Assembly: GCF_007273535.1 (NCBI RefSeq)
Contig: NZ_RIBP01000004.1
Span: 2,642,001 to 2,706,000, forward strand
DNA from: Niallia circulans
GTDB lineage: Bacteria; Bacillota; Bacilli; Bacillales; Cytobacillaceae
Reading direction: 5' to 3'
DNA length: 64,000 bases
The notes under the pieces were generated by a model. The model made no database searches and had not been told where the DNA came from. It saw only the letters and a list, made by a program, of their open reading frames with translations. Below, one piece after another: positions 52,033 to 60,674 of the stretch. How positions within the stretch are numbered: position 1 is the stretch's first letter; each line of letters opens with the position of its first letter. The position numbers were made by a program, and so were the translations under genes.

Positions 52033-53343
52033 TTAATGTAATGTTCTTGAAGCAAGCCATTCCATTATAGTCGTATTTTTTCCGTTTATTTTCGATACAG
52101 GATCATTGTTGAATACATATATCCATGACCAGTGACCATCGTATTGATAAGTACTTCCGTCCGCATTTTTGTATAACCCTGATGTATCGTGAACGTCATT
52201 ATATAATGTTAAGTGAACATCGTTGGCTTTTGCAGCAATGAGACGCTCGTATGTTGGCAATGTGTTTAACTCTGGAAGTAATGTTGTATCATTTTTTGCT
52301 GTCACAAACCATGTTGGAGTTTTCGCAAGCTGTTTAATATCCTTCTCGGAAATATATTTATCATTTAACCCTTCACAAACAGGGAAGGCACCTGCGAAGT
52401 AATCAGGATGGTCACGTGTCATTAATAGTGTCATATAACCGCCATTTGATGCACCGCCGATGTAAATACGGTTTTTATCAATATCACGGTTGCTATTCAC
52501 GTATTTTTCAATAAGTGACATTAAAGCATCTGAATATTTAGAAGTTCCATCAGCTCTCCCTGTTAGACCATCCATCCAATACGTTGGAGCTTGGGGAGCT
52601 AATACATACGCACCGTTAAAAATAGATTGGATATCTTCAGAAGCGAAATTCACTGCTTTATTTGCAGCAATTGGAATAGTTGCATCTGTTCCGCCTTCAC
52701 CACCGCCATGCAGCCAAATAATCAGCGGATTCTTTTTCTTGTCCTTTGCTGGCTCGAAATCAGCATAGGATAATGTAGTTCCTCCAGCTGAATGCTTACC
52801 TAAAGAAAATTCGCCAACAAGTCCATTTTGCGAACCATTGTTCTTTGTAATGATTAAACCTGTTAGCTTAGTTGACTTTGATTTAATGTCTTTTACTTGT
52901 TTAATGGTATAGTCAAAATCTACCCAATTATTGAATCCTGTTACAAAGTCATAATTTAAAGCAGCACTGATAGTTAAAGTTGGGCTATTCTCCAGTTCTA
53001 ATACTACATACTTACCAGATTTAACAGCCTTGCCATTTTTATCGGCAACATATGCATTCGTCACATTATTATAGCCTTCCTCAAGCAATGGGTTAGCAAG
53101 CCTGCTGTCTGTTCTTTTAACATATACTTGAAACGTATCCTTAGTGACGCTGTCTTTTGTAATATTTTTGTCAATATTGACAATCAGTTTTGTAACAACC
53201 GTTCCCCAATCCTTCACTTCTGTAACTGTTTGATAAGATGTTTTGTCCTTATGATTTTTTGCTGCGCTAACGCCTGTGCTGTAAGAGAAAATCAAGACGA
53301 AGCCTAAAACAATCAATAATGCTGATTTTATGTACTTATTCAT
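52033..53343 (-). CDS. Secreted esterase of the alpha/beta-hydrolase (prolyl oligopeptidase-like) type
   Basis: A 436-aa exported protein: signal peptide MNKYIKSALLIVLGFVLIFSYSTGVSA, an Ig-like N-terminal domain (about 40-165), and a hydrolase domain with oxyanion region IIWLHGGGEGG, nucleophile Ser in IGGASNGGYM, acid Asp in TAKNDTTL and His in YDGHWSW. The architecture is that of EstA-like esterases acting on plant or other polymers' ester groups. Among pectin genes it may remove acetyl or feruloyl groups outside the cell; that role is inference. GAGAGGAG precedes the ATG and a cre-like site lies upstream. Confidence 0.88.
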   Translation of the reverse strand: MNKYIKSALLIVLGFVLIFSYSTGVSAAKNHKDKTSYQTVTEVKDWGTVVTKLIVNIDKNITKDSVTKDTFQVYVKRTDSRLANPLLEEGYNNVTNAYVADKNGKAVKSGKYVVLELENSPTLTISAALNYDFVTGFNNWVDFDYTIKQVKDIKSKSTKLTGLIITKNNGSQNGLVGEFSLGKHSAGGTTLSYADFEPAKDKKKNPLIIWLHGGGEGGTDATIPIAANKAVNFASEDIQSIFNGAYVLAPQAPTYWMDGLTGRADGTSKYSDALMSLIEKYVNSNRDIDKNRIYIGGASNGGYMTLLMTRDHPDYFAGAFPVCEGLNDKYISEKDIKQLAKTPTWFVTAKNDTTLLPELNTLPTYERLIAAKANDVHLTLYNDVHDTSGLYKNADGSTYQYDGHWSWIYVFNNDPVSKINGKNTTIMEWLASRTLH

Positions 53344-53367
53344 TCTTTAACTCCTCTCTCCTTGTTT

Positions 53368-53381
53368 TTTAAGCGCTTACA
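53368..53381. promoter_or_regulatory. cre-like site upstream of the secreted esterase
   Basis: On the minus strand TGTAAGCGCTTAAA fits the cre consensus with one mismatch and has the AAGCGCTT core. It is 25 bp before the start codon, within range to repress. Confidence 0.6.
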
Positions 53382-53536
53382 TATACAATGCTATCATGTT
53401 ATAAAGGTACATATAAGGGAAAAAATGCCTATTTTAGTTGTTTAATACAGTAATATCCTAAAATAATCAGCAGGATTCAAACCTTGACCACTGTTGAAAT
53501 ATTCAAGTAAACTAATAGGTAGAATATGAAAAGTGA

Positions 53537-54547
53537 GTGATACCAGTGGGTGTAACAATTAAGGATATTGCCAAATTAGCTAATGTTTCCCATACAACCG
53601 TTTCAAGGGCTCTTAATGGAAGCCCTCTAATTCGGCCAGATACAAAAAAGAAAATACTGGAGCTGGCTGAACAGCTGCATTATGTGCCAAATTATAGTGC
53701 CAAAAGTCTTGTCTTGAAAAAGTCTTATACGATTGGCTTGTTTTTTACAAGCATTTCAAACGGAACTTCCTCTACTTTCCTTGCGAATGTCATCAAAGGA
53801 GTAAATGGGGAAATAGATGAGAATTACAATTTATTCGTCAGAGGCATTGACGATTTTAAGGAATTTGCTGCCATCAATGGACAAAGGTTTGATGGAATCG
53901 TTTTGATGAGTCAAAGCGATGAGGATGATGCTTTTATCGAGCATGTGAAGCAGCAAAACATCCCGATAGTTGTACTCAATCGGGAAATAGATGATCCGTC
54001 CATCACAAACATCCTTTCAAATGATGAAGCTGGTGCGATGGAGGCAACTAATTATTTGGTTAGTCAGGGTCATCAAAGAATTGCTATTATTGAAGGAAAA
54101 GAAAGCTTTAAAACAGCATTAAAAAGAAAAAATGGCTATATGCAAGCATTAATGCAAAATAATTTAGCGATAAACAAACGCTATATTGTGAAGGGCAGCT
54201 ATGACATGGAAAGCGGCTATAAAGCAATGGAGCAGCTATTAGCTTTGAACAACCGTCCAAGTGCTGTATTTTGCTCTAATGATGATATGGCAATCGGCGC
54301 AATCAATGCGATTTTCGCAAGCGGTTTGCATGTACCTAACGACATCTCCATTGTCGGTTTTGACAACAGTGCTTTTAGCCAGTATGTTATGCCGAAACTT
54401 ACAACTGTGCAAAGACCAATTGAACAAATCAGCCAAAAAGGCGCAAAAAAGCTGTTAGAGCTGATAAATGATTCTAATGAGACAGGTGAAAGTGTATTTG
54501 TAAAAACAGAACTAATTATTCGTGATTCGGTTATTTCACAACCATAA
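53537..54547 (+). CDS. LacI-family regulator of the hexuronate genes (ExuR/KdgR-like)
   Basis: A 336-aa repressor with an N-terminal helix-turn-helix and hinge (VTIKDIAKLANVSHTTVSRALNGSPLIRPDTKKKILELAEQLHY) and a periplasmic-binding-like effector domain (about 65-330). It starts at GTG behind a weak AAAGTGA; a second GTG three codons on is an alternative. It stands upstream of uxaB, uxaA, a GPH symporter, GH105 and uxaC, each unit of which carries the palindrome ATGTTAACGTNNNCAT. It is therefore the likely repressor of the regulon, released by a uronate-pathway intermediate. The exact name is not certain. Confidence 0.9.
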   Translation: MIPVGVTIKDIAKLANVSHTTVSRALNGSPLIRPDTKKKILELAEQLHYVPNYSAKSLVLKKSYTIGLFFTSISNGTSSTFLANVIKGVNGEIDENYNLFVRGIDDFKEFAAINGQRFDGIVLMSQSDEDDAFIEHVKQQNIPIVVLNREIDDPSITNILSNDEAGAMEATNYLVSQGHQRIAIIEGKESFKTALKRKNGYMQALMQNNLAINKRYIVKGSYDMESGYKAMEQLLALNNRPSAVFCSNDDMAIGAINAIFASGLHVPNDISIVGFDNSAFSQYVMPKLTTVQRPIEQISQKGAKKLLELINDSNETGESVFVKTELIIRDSVISQP

Positions 54548-54552
54548 ATTAA

Positions 54553-54568
54553 ATGTTAACGTGAGCAT
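54553..54568. promoter_or_regulatory. LacI operator copy 1, inside the terminator region
   Basis: ATGTTAACGTGAGCAT, one of four copies of the regulon palindrome. It lies 116 bp upstream of copy 2 and overlaps the left arm of the terminator after the LacI gene. Confidence 0.75.
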
Positions 54569-54593
54569 AATCGGATGATTATGCTCATATTTT
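54562..54593 (+). terminator. Rho-independent terminator after LacI gene
   Basis: TGAGCATAATC pairs with GATTATGCTCA around GGAT and is followed by TATTTTT. Confidence 0.85.
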
Positions 54594-54605
54594 TAAAGGA
54601 AAAGG

Positions 54606-54634
54606 TTGATAGAATGGAAATAGAACGGTATATT
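54606..54634 (+). promoter_or_regulatory. Sigma-A promoter of uxaB-uxaA
   Basis: TTGATA (54606-54611) and TATATT (54629-54634) are 17 bp apart. It lies between operator copies 1 and 2. Confidence 0.65.
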
Positions 54635-54668
54635 AATGGTGTAGATGTTTTGTTTTGTTCACACCAAA

Positions 54669-54684
54669 ATGTTAACGTGTGCAT
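54669..54684. promoter_or_regulatory. LacI operator copy 2, before uxaB
   Basis: ATGTTAACGTGTGCAT, downstream of the promoter and just before the uxaB ribosome-binding site. Confidence 0.8.
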
Positions 54685-54707
54685 AAAATTTTAGGAGGCG
54701 TTTCACT

Positions 54708-56177
54708 TTGACTAAAACCATAAAAAGCAGTTGGATGGAAAACAGAAATACTTATCCAGAAAGAATTGTCCAGTTTGGTGAAGGAAACTTTTTGCGAGGC
54801 TTTGTCGACTGGCAAGTTGACAGAATGAATAAAAGGGCTGGCTTCAGCAGCAGTGTAGCGATTGTTCAGCCACGTGCAAACGGAAATGTTGGCATGCTGA
54901 ATGATCAAAATGGGCTTTATACGCTGTTTCTTCAAGGTCTAAAAAATGGTAGCGCTATCAGGGAGCATACTGTGATTGAGGCGGTTTCCAGAGGAATTAA
55001 TCCGTATACAGAGTATGGAGAATATGTAAAGCTTGCAGAAAATCCTGAGCTTCGTTTTATCGTATCCAACACGACTGAGGCAGGAATTGCTTTTGCACCA
55101 GATGATAAATTGACAGATTCCCCGCCAAGCAGTTTTCCAGGCAAGCTGACAGCCTTTCTTTATCATCGCTATCAGTTTTTTAATGGCAGCAAGGAGAAGG
55201 GCCTTGTTATTATTCCGTGTGAGCTGATTGACCAAAATGGAGAGGAGCTGAAAAAAATCGTCCTGCAATTTTCCTCCTTATGGAATTTAGAGAAGGGATT
55301 TACAAACTGGCTGGAAGAAAACAATGTTTTCTGTTCAAGCTTGGTGGACAGAATTGTTCCTGGCTTTCCAAAGGATTCCATTAGCGAAATAACAGAAGAG
55401 TTAGGGTACGAAGATCGCCTTGTTGTTGTTGGTGAGCAATACCATTTATGGGTTATCGAAGGACCAGCTTGGCTGAAAGCAGAGCTTCCTGTCGAAGAAG
55501 CCGGGCTTAATACACTAATTGTGGATGATATGACCCCATATCGGACGAGAAAGGTCAGAATCTTGAATGGAGCACATACAGCAATGACGCCAATTTCTTA
55601 TTTATGCAATAAGGAGACAGTTGGTGAAGCAATGCTAGATGGGCAAATTGGCGAATTCGTAAGAGAGTTGATTACAAACGAAATTATTCCAATACTTGAC
55701 CTTCCAAAAGCAGAACTGACAGTATATGCAGATGAAATTATTGACCGGTTCTTAAATCCGTACATTACCCATTATGTTATGGATATTTCTTTAAATTCCA
55801 TCTCAAAATTCAAAACAAGGGATTTGCCGACATTGCTGGAGTTTGTTGACAGAAAAGCAGAGCTTCCGCAGAAGCTAGTATTTTCCTTAAGTGCGCTGCT
55901 TTTCTTTTATAAAGGTAAACGAGGTGATGAACAAATAATACTGCGTGATGATGATTCTATTCTTTCCTTCTTTCATAAGCAATGGAGCACGGTGGATGGG
56001 TCTCTGGCTTCTATGCAAGCTTTTGTACTGAACGTATTGCAGGAGAAACTGTTATGGGACCAGGATTTAGGCGGGGTAGCAGGCCTTGCTGATACAATTA
56101 CCAATCATTTAATGAGAATGGAGCATTCAGGCATGAGAAATGCACTTCAAGCATGCTTGGAAAATGCTCGCAACTAA
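54708..56177 (+). CDS. uxaB: Tagaturonate reductase (altronate oxidoreductase)
   Basis: A 489-aa long-chain mannitol-dehydrogenase-type enzyme that reduces D-tagaturonate to D-altronate with NADH. The N-terminus RIVQFGEGNFLRGFVDWQVDRMN holds the family's FGxGNFLRGF nucleotide-binding motif, and the later KVRILNGAHTAM with the Lys/Asn/His set is catalytic. It starts at TTG, 9 nt behind AGGAGG; no ATG is available. Transcription is driven by the promoter at 54606 under operators at 54553 and 54669. The next gene, uxaA, is 68 nt downstream and catalyses the following step. Confidence 0.95.
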   Translation: MTKTIKSSWMENRNTYPERIVQFGEGNFLRGFVDWQVDRMNKRAGFSSSVAIVQPRANGNVGMLNDQNGLYTLFLQGLKNGSAIREHTVIEAVSRGINPYTEYGEYVKLAENPELRFIVSNTTEAGIAFAPDDKLTDSPPSSFPGKLTAFLYHRYQFFNGSKEKGLVIIPCELIDQNGEELKKIVLQFSSLWNLEKGFTNWLEENNVFCSSLVDRIVPGFPKDSISEITEELGYEDRLVVVGEQYHLWVIEGPAWLKAELPVEEAGLNTLIVDDMTPYRTRKVRILNGAHTAMTPISYLCNKETVGEAMLDGQIGEFVRELITNEIIPILDLPKAELTVYADEIIDRFLNPYITHYVMDISLNSISKFKTRDLPTLLEFVDRKAELPQKLVFSLSALLFFYKGKRGDEQIILRDDDSILSFFHKQWSTVDGSLASMQAFVLNVLQEKLLWDQDLGGVAGLADTITNHLMRMEHSGMRNALQACLENARN

Positions 56178-56245
56178 CTATTTGTCTTATGTTAAGTTCG
56201 GTATGTTTATATTCAAAAGAATAGAAGTTTAATGGAGGGATTACC

Positions 56246-57736
56246 ATGCGTGAATTTATAAAGATTAACCAAAAGGACAATGTAATTGTCGCTTTAAAGA
56301 ATTTGCAAGCAGGTACGAAGCTTTTGGTTGAGGATAAGGAGCTTGAATTGAAGGAGGATATTGCGAGAGGCCATAAAATCGCCACTACAGCGATTTTGAA
56401 AAACAGCGATATTATTAAGTATGGATTTCCTATCGGACATGCGACAACAGATTTACAAGCTGGTGCTTGGGTGCATACACAAAATACGAAAACAAATCTT
56501 TCTGGAATCGAGGAATACAGTTATTTACCGCAAGTAAGTTATATCCCTGCTAAAAACGAGAAACGCACATTCAAAGGATACAGAAGAAAAAATGGCAATG
56601 TCGGCATTCGAAATGAATTATTTATCGTACCAACAGTCGGCTGTGTGAACGGGATAGCTGATTTAATCGTGAAGGAATTTATTCGTGAGGTCGAAGATAT
56701 TGCACCATTTGAAAACATTCAAGTTATTAAGCATAACTATGGCTGCTCCCAATTAGGTGACGATCATGAGTATACAAAAACAATCCTTGGAAATGCGGCA
56801 ACACATCCGAATGCGGGCGGAGTATTAGTGTTAGGCTTAGGCTGTGAGAATAATATAATTGAAGACTTTAAGGAATCACTCGGAAGTATTGATGAAAGCA
56901 GGGTGAAGTTTCTATCCTCCCAGTCAGTGTCTAATGAAATAGATGCAGGAGTTATGCTCTTGAAAGAAATTTATACAAATGCAAAAAATGATGTGCGAGA
57001 GGACGTTCCTTTATCTGAGTTAAAGGTTGGGTTGAAGTGCGGAGGTTCGGACGGATTTTCGGGCATAACAGCGAACCCTCTGTTAGGACGTTTTTCCGAT
57101 TTTCTGATTGCACAGGGCGGGACGACTGTGTTGACAGAAGTACCTGAAATGTTTGGCGCAGAAAAAATTTTAATGGAGCGTGCAGAAACAGAAGAGGTAT
57201 TTCATAAGACAGTAGCATTAATCAACGACTTTAAAGAATACTTCCTGCGCTATAACCAGCCTGTTTATGAGAACCCTTCTCCTGGTAACAAGCTTGGCGG
57301 AATAACTACACTTGAAGATAAGTCACTTGGCTGCACACAAAAAGCAGGCAGTGCTGCTGTTGTGGATGTCTTGAAATATGGGGAAAAACTCGCCAAAGGT
57401 GGCTTGAATCTTTTAAGTGCACCAGGCAACGATCTTGTGGCAACATCTGCATTAGGCGCTGCAGGCTGCCAGCTTGTTTTATTTACAACAGGAAGAGGCA
57501 CTCCGTTTGGCAGCTTTGTGCCAACAATTAAAGTATCAACCAACACACCGCTCTATCAAGAAAAATCCCACTGGATTGATTTCAATGCAGGCAGCCTTCT
57601 TGAGAATGTAGAGGAAGAAGCTGTCTTGCAAGAATTTATTCATTACATCATTACTGTTGCGAGCGGTCAGCTTGTTAATCATGAGAAGAATGAGTTTAGA
57701 GAGATTGCTATCTTTAAAGATGGTGTTACCCTATAG
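56246..57736 (+). CDS. uxaA: Altronate dehydratase
   Basis: A 496-aa Fe-dependent enzyme that converts D-altronate to 2-keto-3-deoxygluconate. It has an N-terminal SAF-like domain (1-95, INQKDNVIVALKNLQAGTKL) and a C-terminal UxaA domain with GYRRKNGNVGIRNELFIVPTVGCVN, HNYGCSQLGDDHEYTKT, GLKCGGSDGFSGITANPLLGRFSDFL and FTTGRGTPFGSFVPTIKVSTN. The conserved cysteines in these blocks bind the metal. It forms an operon with uxaB. GGAGGG precedes the ATG. Confidence 0.95.
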   Translation: MREFIKINQKDNVIVALKNLQAGTKLLVEDKELELKEDIARGHKIATTAILKNSDIIKYGFPIGHATTDLQAGAWVHTQNTKTNLSGIEEYSYLPQVSYIPAKNEKRTFKGYRRKNGNVGIRNELFIVPTVGCVNGIADLIVKEFIREVEDIAPFENIQVIKHNYGCSQLGDDHEYTKTILGNAATHPNAGGVLVLGLGCENNIIEDFKESLGSIDESRVKFLSSQSVSNEIDAGVMLLKEIYTNAKNDVREDVPLSELKVGLKCGGSDGFSGITANPLLGRFSDFLIAQGGTTVLTEVPEMFGAEKILMERAETEEVFHKTVALINDFKEYFLRYNQPVYENPSPGNKLGGITTLEDKSLGCTQKAGSAAVVDVLKYGEKLAKGGLNLLSAPGNDLVATSALGAAGCQLVLFTTGRGTPFGSFVPTIKVSTNTPLYQEKSHWIDFNAGSLLENVEEEAVLQEFIHYIITVASGQLVNHEKNEFREIAIFKDGVTL

Positions 57737-57796
57737 GCAGGAGGGTGTGAGTATGTTCACACCCTTTAAAATATTTTGTGACAATAATTTGAAAAC

Positions 57797-57850
57797 GATT
57801 GCTCAATCCTGAGCAATCTACTATAATGGTTTTATTGTTAACGTTAACAT
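57797..57850 (+). promoter_or_regulatory. Promoter, inverted repeat and LacI operator before the hexuronate GPH gene
   Basis: TTGCTC (57799-57804) and TATAAT (57822-57827) with a 17-bp spacer. Operator copy 3, TTGTTAACGTTAACAT (57835-57850), covers the start point. A perfect 9-bp palindrome GATTGCTCA-ATCC-TGAGCAATC (57797-57818) overlaps the -35 and spacer and may be a site for a second regulator. Confidence 0.75.
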
Positions 57851-57909
57851 AAAGTGTAACATCCAATAAGAAGAAAGAATCTTTAGTTCATGTTAGGAGA
57901 GAGGGAATT

Positions 57910-59409
57910 ATGGCTAGAAAAATAGGTTTGACACATCAACTTGCATATGGAAGCGGCAATTTATTAGGAAGTGGGGCATTAGCGATCAGCGGCGCCTGGC
58001 TGATGTACTTTTTAACAACCTTTTGTGGGTTGTCTGCTGTTCAAGCTGCTTCTATCTTTTCGATTGCAAGTATTGTGGATGCGATAAGCAACCCTATTAT
58101 GGGATTTATTACAGATAACTTCCACAAAACAAAATTAGGCAGAAAATTTGGCAGGAGAAGATTTTTTATTTTACTCGGTATCCCCCTTATGCTTGTCTAT
58201 CCAATGATTTGGGTTGAAGGACCTGGTTACTGGTATTATCTATCAACCTATATTTTATTTGAACTGATTTATACTGGAATCATGGTTCCTTATGAAACGA
58301 TAGCGACCGAGATGACAGACAGTTTCAGTATGCGGACAAAGCTGACAGGATACAAGGCTATTTTTGGTAAAATTGCAGGATTCTTGGCTGCATTTATTCC
58401 TGGCCGATTTATTGCTGAATACGGACAAGATGTTGCCACACCATTTCTGTACACAGGAATAGTGTATGGAGTCATCATGATGCTAGCCATGATAGCGCTA
58501 TATCTCTTCTCATGGGAAAGACCGATTGAAAGTATTAAGAATGAGGAAAGCGGAGGCAATCTTTTTGAATCCTTGAAAAAGCTTGTGGTTGATATGCTGT
58601 CTACATTCAAAATAAGAACATTTCGTCATCATTTAGGCATGTACTTGTTTGGATTTGGAGCTGAGTGGCTGTTCGCTTCCATGTTCACCTATTTTATTAT
58701 TTTTGGTTTAGGTCACAGCTCAGAAGTCGTATCAAATCTCAACAGCATGAATTCCATTCTCCAATTGATTTCCACTGCCATCTTTATTGGAATATGCTTA
58801 AAGTTTGGATTTGCCAAGCCTTACAGAATGGCATTAACGGTTGTTATCATGACGGTCATTGGCTATGCAGCATTATATTTCACTGGATCATCCAATTTAA
58901 TGATATTAATAATCGTCATAACCGCTATATTTGGATTTGGAACAGGCGGGGTTTACTATATTCCATGGACAGTTTATACCTTCCTCGCAGATGTAGATGA
59001 GCTTGTTACAGGGAGAAGACGAGAAGGAATTTATGCCGGAACAATGACGTTTGCAGGAAAGCTTGTACGTGCAGTTATCGTTTTCCTGATAGGGTGGATT
59101 TTAGAACAGTTCGGTTTTGTGTCTGGTAAAGCAGTTCAGCCTGAATCGGCTGTAAATGCAATAGTCTGGGTTTTAGCAGTCGGCGTAATTGGTTTGGCGT
59201 TAATTGCTATCTTTGTAACCTATAAGATGAAGCTCGACAGCAAAACACATGCGATGATAATTAAAGAAATTGAACGTATTAACAATGGTGGCTCGAAACT
59301 GGAAGTTGACAAGGAAACGAAGGAAGTTGTGGAATATCTTACAGGCTTTAAGTATGAAGAGTGTTTTGGCAATAATACGCTCGGATACCAAGCGCGCAAA
59401 ACAGTTTAG
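57910..59409 (+). CDS. GPH-family symporter, probably for hexuronides (YjmB-like)
   Basis: A 499-aa transporter with about 12 helices: HQLAYGSGNLLGSGALAISGAWLMYFLTTFCGL, then the SIVDAISNPIMGFITDNF...KLGRKFGRRRFFI cation/sugar region, and a hydrophilic C-tail of about 50 residues. In B. subtilis the uxaC gene cluster contains a comparable symporter, yjmB. Located between uxaA and the GH105 hydrolase, it probably imports galacturonides or unsaturated rhamnogalacturonide disaccharides. It has its own promoter and operator copy 3. AGGAGAGAGGG precedes the ATG. Confidence 0.92.
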   Translation: MARKIGLTHQLAYGSGNLLGSGALAISGAWLMYFLTTFCGLSAVQAASIFSIASIVDAISNPIMGFITDNFHKTKLGRKFGRRRFFILLGIPLMLVYPMIWVEGPGYWYYLSTYILFELIYTGIMVPYETIATEMTDSFSMRTKLTGYKAIFGKIAGFLAAFIPGRFIAEYGQDVATPFLYTGIVYGVIMMLAMIALYLFSWERPIESIKNEESGGNLFESLKKLVVDMLSTFKIRTFRHHLGMYLFGFGAEWLFASMFTYFIIFGLGHSSEVVSNLNSMNSILQLISTAIFIGICLKFGFAKPYRMALTVVIMTVIGYAALYFTGSSNLMILIIVITAIFGFGTGGVYYIPWTVYTFLADVDELVTGRRREGIYAGTMTFAGKLVRAVIVFLIGWILEQFGFVSGKAVQPESAVNAIVWVLAVGVIGLALIAIFVTYKMKLDSKTHAMIIKEIERINNGGSKLEVDKETKEVVEYLTGFKYEECFGNNTLGYQARKTV

Positions 59410-59450
59410 CTAAAATTAAAGGAATAGTGAGTTTATTCTTGAAAAACTGG

Positions 59451-59494
59451 TTGTAAACCCTTACACTTATTAATATAAATGTTAACGTGAACAT
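59451..59494 (+). promoter_or_regulatory. Promoter and LacI operator before GH105-uxaC
   Basis: TTGTAA (59451-59456) and TATAAA (59474-59479) are 17 bp apart. Operator copy 4, ATGTTAACGTGAACAT (59479-59494), starts at the end of the -10, the same layout as for the GPH gene. Confidence 0.8.
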
Positions 59495-59532
59495 TTTAAT
59501 CGATGTATAAATAATCTTTCGAGGTGATAAAA

Positions 59533-60666
59533 TTGGAAAAAGTGTTTGACAAGAAGCAGACGTATAACAACTGGGGAGCAAAAGCTGCCAAAAGTCTGAT
59601 GGAGCGAAAGCCGAATATCAATCCGAGGATGAGATGGGAATATGAGGATGGCGTTGTGCTTGAAGGTATGTACCTATTATGGAAGCAGTCTGGTGACAGG
59701 GAGTATTTGGACTATATTAAACAAAATCTAGATTTATTCGTTGACGGAGTTGGCAATATCCCGAAGTATAGCCTCCAGGAATTTAATATTGATCATGTGA
59801 ATAACGGCAAAATTTTAATTGACCTGTATAACGAAACAAAGGATGAAAGATATAAAAAGGCTGCTGATCTGTTGAGGGAACAGCTGCGACGTCACCCTCG
59901 CACAAAGGAAGGATCGTTTTGGCATAAACAAATTTATCCATACCAAGTATGGCTTGACGGTTTGTATATGGGGTCTGTGTTTTACGGTAAGTACATCCAT
60001 ACCTTTAGCGAAGAGGAGAATTGGGATGACGTAATCAATCAATTTCTGCTGTGTGAAAAGAATACTAGGGATGATAAAACGGGTTTATTACATCATGCCT
60101 ATGATGAAACGAGAGAGCAGCCATGGGCTGACAAGGAAACAGGACTTTCCCAGCATTTTTGGGGACGCTCCGTTGGTTGGTTTGCGATGGCACTTGTTGA
60201 TGTTCTCGACTATTTGGATGGAAACGACCAGAAACAAAGATTAATTGTTATGCTAAAGGATGTTCTTGATGCAGTTATGAAATTCCAGGATAAAGAGACG
60301 GCACTATGGTATCAAATTCTTGACCAAGGTACGAGAAAAGGAAATTATCTTGAATCTTCCTGTAGCTGCATGTTTCTCTATGCCATTGCCAAAGGCGTGC
60401 GCAAAGGCTATTTAGACGAAGAATGGTATGAGATTGCTGAAAAAATATACGAAGGCGTCCTTGATGAATTCATTACAGAGACAAAGGAAGGCTATATCAA
60501 TGTTAATAAAATCTGCTATGTCGGCGGACTTGGCGGTGCAAATAAGCGGGATGGCTCCTTCTCTTATTATATCAGTGAGCCAATTGTAACAAATGACCAT
60601 AAGGGCTTTGGACCATTTATTTTGGCAAGTGCAGAAATGGAAGGGCTTAATAAAGGAAGAAGGTAG
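59533..60666 (+). CDS. yteR-like: Unsaturated rhamnogalacturonyl hydrolase, glycoside hydrolase family 105
   Basis: A 377-aa cytoplasmic (alpha/alpha)6 enzyme that hydrates and cleaves the unsaturated galacturonyl residue left by rhamnogalacturonan lyases, releasing rhamnose-ended product and 5-keto-4-deoxyuronate. Key residues agree with YteR: D87 (NIDHVNNG), H131 (SFWHKQIYPYQVW), D142 (WLDGLYMG), and the later SQHFWGRSVGW. A GTG at 59524 lies within the ribosome-binding site; TTG at 59533 is 6 nt behind GAGGTG and was chosen. The next gene, uxaC, is 8 nt away in the same operon. Confidence 0.92.
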   Translation: MEKVFDKKQTYNNWGAKAAKSLMERKPNINPRMRWEYEDGVVLEGMYLLWKQSGDREYLDYIKQNLDLFVDGVGNIPKYSLQEFNIDHVNNGKILIDLYNETKDERYKKAADLLREQLRRHPRTKEGSFWHKQIYPYQVWLDGLYMGSVFYGKYIHTFSEEENWDDVINQFLLCEKNTRDDKTGLLHHAYDETREQPWADKETGLSQHFWGRSVGWFAMALVDVLDYLDGNDQKQRLIVMLKDVLDAVMKFQDKETALWYQILDQGTRKGNYLESSCSCMFLYAIAKGVRKGYLDEEWYEIAEKIYEGVLDEFITETKEGYINVNKICYVGGLGGANKRDGSFSYYISEPIVTNDHKGFGPFILASAEMEGLNKGRR

Positions 60667-60674
60667 GGAAAAAC

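Noticed and set aside
54614..54694. 26-codon frame ending just before the uxaB ribosome-binding site
   Set aside because: Its start codon lies inside the predicted -35/-10 promoter (54606-54634), so the ATG would not be transcribed from it; it also spans the operator.
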